A stretch of 35,284 nucleotides of DNA from an uncultured Akkermansia sp. (GTDB lineage Bacteria; Verrucomicrobiota; Verrucomicrobiia; Verrucomicrobiales; Akkermansiaceae): assembly GCA_947588645.1 (NCBI GenBank), contig CANPYO010000015.1, positions 1-35,284 on the forward strand, given 5' to 3'. Position 1 is the first letter of the stretch; each line of letters starts with the position of its first letter. Under the pieces are notes generated by a model, which searched no databases, was not told where the DNA came from, and saw nothing but the letters and a program-made list of their open reading frames with translations. Below are positions 9,210 to 17,036 of this stretch, piece by piece. The position numbers and the translations under genes were made by a program.

Positions 9210-10562
9210 ATGAGTAATCAACAGCAAACTACTCAAGTAGAGAGATTATTAAGCACTATGGGTGCTTCGTGGTTTACTGTGTACAAGTATGATAAAAAAA
9301 AGTATCTCGACAAGTTAAAAGCCTGCGTAACCTTTAGGAGTAGGTTAAACATATATGATAGAAATAAAGAGCTTCATCAAAAGTTCATTGAAAGCGTGCT
9401 GAGGAAAGATCCCAAAAAGCTTGGGAAAAACAGGATGGGGATACGGGGAGAAGAAATCATGAGAATGGCAAAAGAGCTCCAAGACAAGCAAATGCCAAAA
9501 ATAAAGAGTCGGCTCACCAGTATGAAAAAAGACGAAAAAGGGAAAGCTATATCAGATCGCGTATTGGGCTCGCCAAAAAGAGCTCGCGTCGACAGGGAGA
9601 AGGTGACCGTCTTCTTTGCGGTGAACGATGGGCATGCTCCGTACTTAGGAGTAGCTCTGACGAGTTTGGTAGAGCATGCGGGAATCCACGAATACGAACT
9701 TATCGTACTGTATCGTGACCTGAACGAGCGCAATCGAGAGTTGCTAGAGCAAATCGTCTACCGGTGTGGGCAAAAAACTAAGGGGAGCTTTCGCCTGAGG
9801 TTCATGGAAATACCCATAAACATAGCTGATTATGACTTCGCCCCGGGGGCAAGACCTCTTTCAGTTGAGACGTGGTTTCGTTTGTTTGCTCCGAGTCTTT
9901 TCCCAGAATACGATAAGATGCTCTGGCTGGATGCAGACATTCTAGTGCGCGATGACGTGGCCAAACTTTATGCGACACATATGGGAGACAACTGGATTGC
10001 TGGCTGTCGCTGGGATTACGGCATCATTGGCATTCTGGAACACGAGAGGAAGCAAAAACTTTCCAAAATGAGGAATTACTTCACCAAAACACTCGGTATC
10101 AGGAGGCCGCAGGAAGACTACGTGAATGCTGGAGTATTGTTATTGAATTTGCAAGCCATGCGCGAGAAAAACGTGCAGGGAAAGCTGCTGCAGGCAGCGC
10201 AGAATCCTGCCATGTATTTTCACGATCAATGTGCCATTAATATGGTGTGTCACGGACACATCTGTTACTTGGATTCTATGTGGAATGGCTTGACTGGATT
10301 CAAAATGGATTTATTACCAAAAAAATACCGTGAAAAAGCACTTTACGACAAGCAGCATCGAAAGATCATCCATTGGGCGGGATCACATAAACCGTGGAAG
10401 GAGCCATGGTGTAAAGCAGCTGTAGACTGGTGGGAGGAGGCACGGCGGACCCCCTACTACGAGGAAATCCTTTACACCAACATCGGTGCTATCTTGCAGG
10501 GAGAAATGAATAAGAAACTTAAAAAACTTGGAAAAACCTATATAGAATTATCTCAAATTTAA
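9210..10562 (+). CDS. GT8 family glycosyltransferase with basic N-terminal extension
   Basis: A 450-residue protein. Residues 1-130 are a lysine/arginine-rich, largely helical-looking extension that I do not recognise. From about residue 131 the GT8 fold begins (VTVFFAVNDGHAPYLGVALTSL), with the metal-binding D241-A-D243 in MLWLDADILV, YVNAGVLLLNL and the C-terminal HWAGSHKPWKEPW motif. GT8 enzymes transfer hexoses from UDP-sugars with retention of configuration and include LPS galactosyl/glucosyltransferases. The C-terminus shares RRTPYYEEILY with the preceding protein, including an identical 20-bp DNA stretch. It follows that gene by 17 bp, so the two are probably co-transcribed. An A8 run lies at 9294-9301. 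Confidence 0.85.
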   Translation: MSNQQQTTQVERLLSTMGASWFTVYKYDKKKYLDKLKACVTFRSRLNIYDRNKELHQKFIESVLRKDPKKLGKNRMGIRGEEIMRMAKELQDKQMPKIKSRLTSMKKDEKGKAISDRVLGSPKRARVDREKVTVFFAVNDGHAPYLGVALTSLVEHAGIHEYELIVLYRDLNERNRELLEQIVYRCGQKTKGSFRLRFMEIPINIADYDFAPGARPLSVETWFRLFAPSLFPEYDKMLWLDADILVRDDVAKLYATHMGDNWIAGCRWDYGIIGILEHERKQKLSKMRNYFTKTLGIRRPQEDYVNAGVLLLNLQAMREKNVQGKLLQAAQNPAMYFHDQCAINMVCHGHICYLDSMWNGLTGFKMDLLPKKYREKALYDKQHRKIIHWAGSHKPWKEPWCKAAVDWWEEARRTPYYEEILYTNIGAILQGEMNKKLKKLGKTYIELSQI

Positions 10563-10740
10563 TCAATCGGAGAGAGAAAAGGAAATCAATCTTGTTTTTT
10601 GGATATCTAACTCTCCTTTCCAAGGCTTGCCCGCTACAAGATACCTACCGGCTAGGGTGGTCGAACTGAAGGAGGACGAGCATTCAGAAAAGTTCAAGAA
10701 AAGAGAACCTCTACTGAAGGAAGCACGTAAAACGACATAA
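10546..10740 (+). pseudogene. Possible remnant reading frame without a start codon
   Basis: In the gap after the GT8 gene, one frame stays open for 64 codons and ends in TAA 10738-10740. It has no ATG and only one internal GTG. The second half translates to a strongly charged tail (for example EDEHSEKFKKREPLLKEARK), similar in character to the basic C-termini of the neighbouring glycosyltransferases. It may be the decayed 3' end of another gene of this array. Chance openness cannot be excluded over so short a stretch. No terminator is evident between 10562 and 10752. Confidence 0.25.
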
Positions 10741-10751
10741 GGACGTCATCA

Positions 10752-13037
10752 ATGAATATTAATAGACTGAAAAGCAAAATGAAAAAGATTATAAAAGCGT
10801 TGTTAGGAGGTTTGAGCATCAGTGTTGTGCTGTGCTCTCTATTCCCGAGCGCCTTTCTGGATGGTGATGCTAAGTGGACGTTCCAAAACGATTTGGGGCG
10901 TGTGGATGTTATCTTTGCCGTGGATGCGCACAATGGGAAGATCGATGTCACAGGGAAAGGCTTAGAACTGGATAGGCCGCGATTTTACTTAGATAACAAG
11001 AGCAACCAGGGGATCGTGGCTAAGTTTCCTGTTTCCTACCTCCGGAAATCTTACCAGGTCACACTGAAGCCTCGTGGAAATGCCAAAGAAATCTCGCTGG
11101 TGATGGGGTTCCGAGGAAAGAATTTTCGCGTTAATAATCAGAGGAAGCCAGCACACGTTCGTTTTGAGAATATACGAATTAATGGAAAAACCATCGCCAG
11201 GGAGAAAACTGTTTGGCACGATAAATCATTCTGGTATCAGGCAAAGAACATTCCTGACAATTCAATGCTCAAATTGAGCTTTGACATCCGAAAGCCGCTC
11301 TCCTCCGAGGATATCGTATGGTACAGGTTGTTTGGATTGTTCATTGTTTGTGTGTTGCTTATTTCCTGTTTCGATCCCCTTAGACGACTAGTCCATGAGG
11401 TCAACAAGAAGGACATCGTCCAAGTAATCGCAGAAACCTACAGAAACATCGACGTGGTTTACCGAAGAGCCTTTTGGATTATCTTTGGCGTGCTTTGTCT
11501 CGCTTTTGGGTTCCATACTATTGAGTTCATGTGGGGAAATCACGACTGGAGATTCTTACGTTCTTCTTTAAATTGGATTGAGTTTCAACCTATTGGGCGA
11601 TACGCATTAGCATTCTTTCGGAAATTATTCTTAGGAGGTATTTATTTACCTCTCATTAGTGATATTATCTCATTTCTCTTCTTAGCCCTCAATGCAGTAC
11701 TCCTTTGCACCTATTGGAAATTGTCAAAACGAGTTATTTACCTTGTTCTATGCGGTCTCATTCTGACCGTGCAGCCGTTTACATTGAGCATGATGTATTA
11801 TGTGCATATGCTTCCCGAGGTCTTTATAGGTGTCACATTTATCCCGATGGCTTTAATGATTTCAGAGAAGATTGCTTTTGAAAAAAGTTCTCCCATGAGG
11901 AAAGGTACCTTCTCTGTCCTCTCTATTGTTCTAATCAACCTGTCACTGGCCACGTATCCTGTTCTAATTAACACCATTGCCGTGGCTTTCGTTGGCAGGT
12001 TGTTAATTAAATCATTTGACTGGGACGGTTCGTGGAAACAGTTCAAATCTTACTTCTTCCCCTTTTCTGTTTCGGTGCTTAACATTGTACTCGGAATTCT
12101 TTCCTACAAGATCATGCTTTCTTGTGTGTTTTCGCCGCAAAAAAACGGCTACAATGTGCAAGAACTGCCACTCGATGACCTCCCAGAACGTCTATTGATT
12201 TTACTCAAGCAGAGCTTCCATCAATTGAATGAATATAATCTCCCTTTCATTTCCCAAGCCGTTTTGTGGGTCTTTCTGTGTTTTACGATTCTCGTGGCCT
12301 TGTACATTTGCCTAACAGGGAACTTTAAACAGAAAATCGTGAGACTAATTTTACTAGGAGGAGCTCTCTATGCGACTCAAACAGCCATGATGGTTGCTAA
12401 TGAACACATCATAGACGAACGGATAGAATTATTTGGATTGGTGGTCTTTGAAGCACTTGTGACGGCTATAGTATTTACAGAGCTCAGGAAGCTGCACAAT
12501 TGGAGCGTCCTTGCAACCGTGGGAATTATCTGGGTATCCGTCATCAACGACTTGGACTGTCTTCGCGTCTGGAAACTGGGGTTTGATGCAGAAAAAATGA
12601 AGTGGAACAGAATATTGGCAAGGCTAGAAATCCAGAAAGATTTCGACGTAACCAAGAAATACAAGGTTGTTCAAATTGGTCCGGAGATATCAATGAGACC
12701 TCGCTATATTAAAGCAAAACCAGGAAAGCCGACCGCTAACATGCTGCAATATTCTTGGAATCTGCGCTCTTTCGATGCTGTTGACTTCTATTGTCAGCAA
12801 GGTTTTAGAAAAGAAGCACTTTCGTCTTACCGCTCTGGTGATAAACTCAAAGTCAAGGTTGAACTCAAGCGACTCTGGGAAGCTGGCGTCTTGGATAAGG
12901 CTCAGGCGTGGCCACACGAGAATGGACTCATCGTGTGGAAAGATATCATCCTCTTTGTCACCGATGCAAAACTGCTTGAGGAATACAAGAAGCAACTCGC
13001 CCAAGAATTTCCCCGACAACCTCAGAACACACTATGA
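10752..13037 (+). CDS. GtrII-like polytopic membrane glycosyltransferase (GT-C type)
   Basis: A 761-residue membrane protein. One membrane segment near residues 13-35 precedes a beta-rich region (about 40-190) likely outside the cytosol. A second segment near 192-210 leads into a hydrophobic core of roughly nine to ten further helices (240-620) and a soluble C-terminal part of about 140 residues. The WGNHDWRF motif near residue 261, followed by EFQPIGRYALAF, resembles the aspartate-containing first loop of GtrII-type glucosyltransferases, which use polyprenyl-phosphate sugars on the outer face of the membrane. The specific sugar is unknown. Its stop overlaps the phosphatase gene by 4 bp. An AAGGA ribosome site precedes ATG 10752. 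Family call is moderate. Confidence 0.65.
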   Translation: MNINRLKSKMKKIIKALLGGLSISVVLCSLFPSAFLDGDAKWTFQNDLGRVDVIFAVDAHNGKIDVTGKGLELDRPRFYLDNKSNQGIVAKFPVSYLRKSYQVTLKPRGNAKEISLVMGFRGKNFRVNNQRKPAHVRFENIRINGKTIAREKTVWHDKSFWYQAKNIPDNSMLKLSFDIRKPLSSEDIVWYRLFGLFIVCVLLISCFDPLRRLVHEVNKKDIVQVIAETYRNIDVVYRRAFWIIFGVLCLAFGFHTIEFMWGNHDWRFLRSSLNWIEFQPIGRYALAFFRKLFLGGIYLPLISDIISFLFLALNAVLLCTYWKLSKRVIYLVLCGLILTVQPFTLSMMYYVHMLPEVFIGVTFIPMALMISEKIAFEKSSPMRKGTFSVLSIVLINLSLATYPVLINTIAVAFVGRLLIKSFDWDGSWKQFKSYFFPFSVSVLNIVLGILSYKIMLSCVFSPQKNGYNVQELPLDDLPERLLILLKQSFHQLNEYNLPFISQAVLWVFLCFTILVALYICLTGNFKQKIVRLILLGGALYATQTAMMVANEHIIDERIELFGLVVFEALVTAIVFTELRKLHNWSVLATVGIIWVSVINDLDCLRVWKLGFDAEKMKWNRILARLEIQKDFDVTKKYKVVQIGPEISMRPRYIKAKPGKPTANMLQYSWNLRSFDAVDFYCQQGFRKEALSSYRSGDKLKVKVELKRLWEAGVLDKAQAWPHENGLIVWKDIILFVTDAKLLEEYKKQLAQEFPRQPQNTL

Positions 13038-13525
13038 ACGACAAACTATACAGATTCCTATGTTACACAGCCGGAAGCGGTTTCGGCGTCGGCTACTTTC
13101 CCTTTGCCTCCGGAACAGCTGGTTCGGCTGCGACTCTGCCCGTCGCCTTCGGCATTGCTTACTTCTGCGGGACGTGGGGACTGCTGCTCACCGCCGCCGT
13201 GACCTTCTTCATAGGTGTCATCGCATCCAAAGAAATCCTCAAATACACCAAGCACGATCCCTCTCTCATCATTATCGACGAGGTCGTGGGACAGTTGGTC
13301 ACCCTCGCCTTTGTCGGTCCCTGCCTGGTTGAAAATCTGCACGCCTGGTGGGCGTACATCGCCGGGTTTTTCCTGTTCCGACTCTTCGATATCGTCAAAC
13401 CCCAGCCCGCCAAGTGGGCGGATCAAAAGCTGCTCAACGCCTGGGGCGTCATGCTCGATGACGTCTTCGCCGGGATCTACGCCGGACTCTGCCTCCTCCT
13501 CATCAACTTCTATCTCGTCTCATGA
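13034..13525 (+). CDS. pgpA: Phosphatidylglycerophosphatase A family phosphatase
   Basis: A 163-residue membrane protein with all PgpA motifs: GFGVGYFPFASGTAGS near the N-terminus, IIDEVVGQ, FFLFRLFDIVKPQP and GVMLDDVFAGIYAG, plus about four membrane segments. PgpA removes the phosphate from phosphatidylglycerol phosphate to make phosphatidylglycerol. Here it is locked into a polysaccharide operon by 4-bp overlaps with the GT-C gene upstream and the UbiA-type phosphoribosyltransferase downstream. That makes dephosphorylation of polyprenyl-phospho-5-phosphoribose a credible alternative role. The family call is secure; which lipid it acts on is inference. Confidence 0.9.
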   Translation: MNDKLYRFLCYTAGSGFGVGYFPFASGTAGSAATLPVAFGIAYFCGTWGLLLTAAVTFFIGVIASKEILKYTKHDPSLIIIDEVVGQLVTLAFVGPCLVENLHAWWAYIAGFFLFRLFDIVKPQPAKWADQKLLNAWGVMLDDVFAGIYAGLCLLLINFYLVS

Positions 13526-14388
13526 AGGCCTTGTTGAAACTCATCCGCATCAAGCAGTGGGTCAAGAACGCTTTTGTTCTTGCGCCGCTGCTCTTCTCCT
13601 TCCAATTTACGGACATCCCCTCTGTCCTGTCGGCTCTCTATGCCTTTCTCGCATTCAGCCTTATCGCCAGCGCTCACTACATCGTCAATGATATTCAGGA
13701 TCGGGAAAAGGATGCGCTGCATCCTCAAAAGAAACATCGCCCTATTGCCAGTGGAGTCATCTCGGTGAAAAAAGGCCTTGTGGCAGCCTTATTTCTCCTA
13801 TACGGGGGGGGGGTATTTATCTGGATGTTGGGTGACGTCAAAGTTGCGGGAGTCATCGGACTCTATTTGCTCATCAACGTCCTCTATTCCGGAAAGCTGA
13901 AGAATATCGTCCTGCTGGATGTGTTCGTGATCGCCATAGGCTTCGTGCTGCGGGTGTATGCCGGCGCCTATGCCATCCATGAGCCGGTCTCGAGCTTTAT
14001 CTTCATGACGACGCTGTTTCTATCGCTCTTCTTGGGATTTGCGAAGCGCAAGGGCGAACTGCTGCGGCATGGAACGGCATCGCGAACCGTACTCAAAAAG
14101 TACGGGAAGGAAATGCTCAACGCCTATCTGGCCGTCACGATGGCGCTTACCATCATGTCCTACGCTCTCTGGACCATGGAGACCAATACGAAAGCTAATC
14201 TGGGCACGCACCGCATGATTTACAGCATCGTGTTTGTCGTGTTCGGAATGTTTTGGTACGTGTACATTTTGGACAAGTATAACGGTTCGGAGGACCCGAC
14301 CGAAAACTTGTACAAGGATAAGGCCTTGCTGTTGACGTGCTGCGCCTTTGTCGGCTACGTGCTGTTGCTCTTTCTCAACGTCGCATAA
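13522..14388 (+). CDS. UbiA-family polyprenyl-phosphate phosphoribosyltransferase (DPPR synthase-like)
   Basis: A 288-residue polytopic membrane protein. The first aspartate motif is N56-D-I-Q-D60 with D64 and HRPIASG following; the second is YSGKLKNIVLLDVFVIAIGF. The opening LLKLIRIKQWVKNAFVLAPLLFS and the RVYAGA and FLGFAKRKGEL segments are typical of decaprenyl-phosphate phosphoribosyltransferase (Rv3806c-type) rather than of ubiquinone or haem prenyltransferases. The enzyme would couple PRPP to polyprenyl phosphate at the inner membrane. It overlaps pgpA by 4 bp and precedes a small flippase-like gene. A run of ten G residues at 13804-13813 encodes YGGGV; one-base slippage either way leads to early stops, so expression may vary. 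Confidence 0.85.
   Translation: MKALLKLIRIKQWVKNAFVLAPLLFSFQFTDIPSVLSALYAFLAFSLIASAHYIVNDIQDREKDALHPQKKHRPIASGVISVKKGLVAALFLLYGGGVFIWMLGDVKVAGVIGLYLLINVLYSGKLKNIVLLDVFVIAIGFVLRVYAGAYAIHEPVSSFIFMTTLFLSLFLGFAKRKGELLRHGTASRTVLKKYGKEMLNAYLAVTMALTIMSYALWTMETNTKANLGTHRMIYSIVFVVFGMFWYVYILDKYNGSEDPTENLYKDKALLLTCCAFVGYVLLLFLNVA
13804..13813 (+). repeat. Poly-G tract (G10) inside the UbiA-type gene
   Basis: Ten consecutive G residues lie within the reading frame, encoding Gly-Gly-Gly plus the first base of a valine codon. With eleven Gs the frame reaches TGA about seven codons later; with nine it reaches TGA about thirty codons later. The tract is therefore a candidate slipped-strand switch. The assembled length is in frame. 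Confidence 0.75.
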
Positions 14389-14406
14389 TAGGGAGGTCAG
14401 AAACAC

Positions 14407-14787
14407 ATGAAAACCATCCTACTGATCTTGTCCAGTGTGGCATTGAATGCGCTGGCGCAGTTGTTCGTCCGGCAGGGGATGCTCAAAATCGGCTCCGTTT
14501 CCCTCGAGATCGGGCAGCTGTGGAACATGGTTTTGAGCTTTTTTACGAATCTGTACTTATGGGGCGGGATGTTGTGCTACGCCGTATCCCTAGTTCTCTG
14601 GATGGTAGTGCTTTCGAAGGTCAATGTGTCGCTGGCTTATCCCTTTTCCTGTGTCGGATTCATCATCACCGCTGTCTTGGCCTATTTCTTCCTCAACGAG
14701 CCACTGACTCTTCAGAAGTGCATCGGGATAGCGGTCATTTGCCTAGGGGTCATCATTTTAACTTACAGTAAAGATTTCACGTCATGA
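14407..14787 (+). CDS. Small EamA/SMR-type membrane protein (ArnE/ArnF-like lipid-sugar flippase subunit)
   Basis: A 126-residue protein with four membrane helices, opening LLILSSVALNALAQLFVRQGML and containing SLAYPFSCVGFIITAVLAYFFLNEPLTLQKCIGIAVICLGV, a pattern shared by ArnE/ArnF and small EamA/SMR proteins. ArnE/ArnF flip undecaprenyl-phosphate-aminoarabinose across the inner membrane. Here, immediately downstream of a polyprenyl-phosphate phosphoribosyltransferase, flipping a polyprenyl-linked pentose is the likely task. A multidrug efflux role is less probable in this setting. GGGAGG at 14391-14396, ten bases before ATG 14407, is a strong ribosome site. The stop overlaps the next gene by 4 bp. 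Confidence 0.75.
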   Translation: MKTILLILSSVALNALAQLFVRQGMLKIGSVSLEIGQLWNMVLSFFTNLYLWGGMLCYAVSLVLWMVVLSKVNVSLAYPFSCVGFIITAVLAYFFLNEPLTLQKCIGIAVICLGVIILTYSKDFTS

Positions 14788-15914
14788 AACAAGCCGATAC
14801 AACAATCACCGAAGAAGAAGCGAACCTCGCAACCACAGTCGAAAATGCATCCGTAAAAAGGCCGCGCGCGCACTACATTGATCTGGTACGAGGCATCTGT
14901 GCCTTGAGCATCGTGTTTATTCACACATGTTTTTGGTCAGGTGGGGGATACGTTCCCATACCGATAAAGTCCATTTCGTTGCTGTTGGATGTGCCGGCAT
15001 TTTTCTTCATCGCAGGCATGACCAGGGCGTACATTCAGAAAGACACTATTCTGACCCAGCTCATCAAGCTTTCGATGGTTTTTGTACTTCTGGGGCTCCT
15101 GTGCAATCTGGTTGATGGAGAAGTCACGTGGGCATCGATTTTCCGACCGCTGTTTCTCATGGGCATTAACGTTTCTCCTTTGTTTAAGGTTGTGCCGAGT
15201 TCCTACTGGTTCGTGCCGATCTATGCCTGCACCATCATCTTGGGCGGCGTGATTATTAAACATACCGGGGGGGGGTATATTATGGGGGTTATTTCCCTCA
15301 TCGTACTTACCTACGTCCTCGCGTTCGGAGGATTACTGAACTTTGCAGGGTACAGCTTCCTCGGGAGCAGACTGGAGATGTTGCTCTTCCCGGTAGCGAG
15401 TTACCTGTTTGGCTACTGGTGCCAGCAGCACATCATCCAAGCGGAGATCCACAAGCGCAGAAAATTTGTCCTGCTTCTGGCATTCGTGGCTTTCATTGTT
15501 TTTTGCCTCTGTTATCTGAGTGAGGGTAGTGGTGTCTACAATCTGCAAATTAATAAATTCCCCGTCAAACTTCCGTACATAGCCGCTTCCTGCCTCTCCA
15601 TGGCGGGCATCATTTTCTTCGCCAGTGACGCCCTGCGCAACCGATTCTTCGAACATGTCGGTCGCAACGCCATTTTCTACTACGCCGGTCAGGGAGTTTC
15701 CTCCTCCCTCCTCTTTCTCATTTCCCCGTATATCCGCCTGGAGTGGGGCATCAAACTGCCCATCATGTTCGCTATCAACCTAGCGCTTGCCATCATCTTC
15801 TCGGAAGCCCTGCGGTTGCTGGATACCGCGCTCGTATCCGCTATCCGGGCGGACAAAAAAGCGCTGTTCCACCGTCTGCTGCTCCGTTGTCGGCTTTCAA
15901 AAGCTGAAGAATAA
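14784..15914 (+). CDS. Acyltransferase 3 family membrane O-acyltransferase
   Basis: A 376-residue protein with about ten membrane helices. The N-terminus HYIDLVRGICALSIVFIHTC carries the conserved R and H of the acyltransferase-3 family (OafA/NodX type), and VPAFFFIAGM matches its third motif. These enzymes add acetyl or other acyl groups to sugars on membrane-linked glycans. It is the last gene of the polysaccharide operon, coupled to the flippase gene by ATGA. The residues before 30 are a short cytosolic leader. A run of nine Gs at 15267-15275 encodes Gly-Gly-Gly, and slippage of one base in either direction leads to a premature stop. The product may thus be phase-variable. Confidence 0.85.
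   Translation: MKQADTTITEEEANLATTVENASVKRPRAHYIDLVRGICALSIVFIHTCFWSGGGYVPIPIKSISLLLDVPAFFFIAGMTRAYIQKDTILTQLIKLSMVFVLLGLLCNLVDGEVTWASIFRPLFLMGINVSPLFKVVPSSYWFVPIYACTIILGGVIIKHTGGGYIMGVISLIVLTYVLAFGGLLNFAGYSFLGSRLEMLLFPVASYLFGYWCQQHIIQAEIHKRRKFVLLLAFVAFIVFCLCYLSEGSGVYNLQINKFPVKLPYIAASCLSMAGIIFFASDALRNRFFEHVGRNAIFYYAGQGVSSSLLFLISPYIRLEWGIKLPIMFAINLALAIIFSEALRLLDTALVSAIRADKKALFHRLLLRCRLSKAEE
15267..15275 (+). repeat. Poly-G tract (G9) inside the acyltransferase gene
   Basis: Nine consecutive G residues, in frame as three glycine codons. Loss of one G leads to TGA about 25 codons later; gain of one leads to a stop further downstream. It is a candidate contingency tract altering O-acylation of the glycan. 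The assembled length keeps the gene intact. Confidence 0.75.
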
Positions 15915-15984
15915 GACGGGAAAAAGTTGATGACATCCTTGAACTCTCAACATTCTCTGATAAACTGACAAAAAATAATTAATT

Positions 15985-16028
15985 AGGCAGTTTGGCCAAA
16001 AGCATGGCTTTTGCCCCGCAGGGGCGAA
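15985..16028. repeat. GC-rich intergenic module, copy 1
   Basis: Starts GGCAGTTTGGCCAAAAGC and continues through GCTTTTGCCCC and GCAGGGGCGA. The copy at 25251-25290 differs by a few substitutions and a shorter second hairpin (GCCC/GGGC). Both inner palindromes are kept in both copies. Confidence 0.6.
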
Positions 16029-16250
16029 AGCTCGTGAGGCAAGCTTTAAAGCAAAGCGGAATTTTGAAATGATGATGCGTTGATAGGAGGAAAGCATCTG
16101 CTGTTACGCTATGCCCCCTGCTCAATCATCAATGGTTTGAGCTTCTTGCTGGTTTACTTCCTTCGTCTGTTGGAAACGCATGGGAAATGGGCTGAATGAG
16201 CCCGAAGAAGGTTTTATTGGGACGGATGTGACACCCTGCTCTGCCGGACA

Positions 16251-16280
16251 TGTGTGTTGCATTGAATTTTGCAACGCACA
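16251..16280 (-). terminator. Imperfect hairpin just downstream of lptB
   Basis: Reading the minus strand, TGTG-C-GTTGCA pairs with TGCAAC-A-CACA around an eight-base AT-rich loop, giving ten base pairs with one mismatch. It begins 6 bp after the lptB stop. There is no T-run, so it may act as a stabilising 3' hairpin or a weak terminator. Confidence 0.4.
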
Positions 16281-16286
16281 AATTCC

Positions 16287-17036
16287 TCACATTTTGAAAT
16301 GCTCTCCAAGATAGATTTTTCGCGTTTTGGGATCGTTGGCTATTTCTTGTGCATTTCCATGTTTGATGACACGGCCCTCAAAGAGGATGTAGGCACGGTC
16401 AACGATACCGAGGGTTTCGCGCACATTGTGGTCGGTGATGAGGATAGACAGGCCATCCGCTTCCCTCAGCGATGCAACGATGTGTTGAATATCCTGCACC
16501 GCAATGGGATCCACCCCGGCAAAGGGTTCATCGAGCATGAGGAGCTTGGGATTGGAAGCGAGAGCGCGGGCGATGGTGAGGCGTCGTTTTTCTCCGCCGG
16601 AGAGTTGGAGGGCTTGATTTTTACGCAGGCGCGAGATGCTGAAGCGCTCCATAAGTTCTTCCGCTTTTTCCTTTTGCTGGCGACGGGTAAGATCCGCGCG
16701 CGTTTCGAGGATGGCCATGAGGTTATCCTGCACGCTGAGTTTGCGGAAGATGGATTCCTCCTGCGGGAGGTAGCCCATGCCGAGGCGAGCGCGCAGGTGC
16801 ATGGGGAGGCCAGTTACATTCCTCCCGCAAAAGTCCACGGTACCCTCATCCGGTCGCACCAAGCCGGCGACCATATAGAAGGAAGTGGTCTTGCCGGCGC
16901 CGTTCGGCCCAAGCAATCCTACGATTTCACCGCTGTGAACCTCCATGCTCACGTGGTCGACCACGCAGCGATCCTTATAAGTTTTGCAGAGTCCGTTGGC
17001 AAGCAGCAACGGAACGGGTGTTTCTGTGGCGCTCAT
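16287..17036 (-). CDS. lptB: LPS export ABC transporter ATP-binding protein LptB
   Basis: A 249-residue ABC ATPase that powers extraction of lipopolysaccharide from the inner membrane with LptF/LptG. Walker A is GPNGAGKT at residues 43-50, the Q-loop lies in YLPQEESIF, the signature is LSGGEKRRL, Walker B is LLMLDEPFAGVDP and the switch histidine is in ITDHNVRETL. YLPQEESIFRKLSV and DHNVRETL are characteristic of LptB rather than of amino-acid transporters such as LivF. It overlaps lptA by 4 bp and ends the kdsA-lptC-lptA-lptB unit. Confidence 0.95.
   Translation of the reverse strand: MSATETPVPLLLANGLCKTYKDRCVVDHVSMEVHSGEIVGLLGPNGAGKTTSFYMVAGLVRPDEGTVDFCGRNVTGLPMHLRARLGMGYLPQEESIFRKLSVQDNLMAILETRADLTRRQQKEKAEELMERFSISRLRKNQALQLSGGEKRRLTIARALASNPKLLMLDEPFAGVDPIAVQDIQHIVASLREADGLSILITDHNVRETLGIVDRAYILFEGRVIKHGNAQEIANDPKTRKIYLGEHFKM

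Larger units (their letters stand above)
15915..16286. other. Intergenic region between convergent operons, with repeat fragments
   Basis: This 372-bp gap has no credible gene. At 15985-16028 it contains a GC-rich module beginning GGCAGTTTGGCCAAAAGC with inner hairpins (AAAAGC/GCTTTT and GCCCC/GGGGC), nearly repeated at 25251-25290. At 16211-16232 the complement reads CACATCCGTCCCAATAAAACC, a module also found at 23227 and 24997. No canonical T-tailed terminator is visible directly after the acyltransferase stop. Confidence 0.6.
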
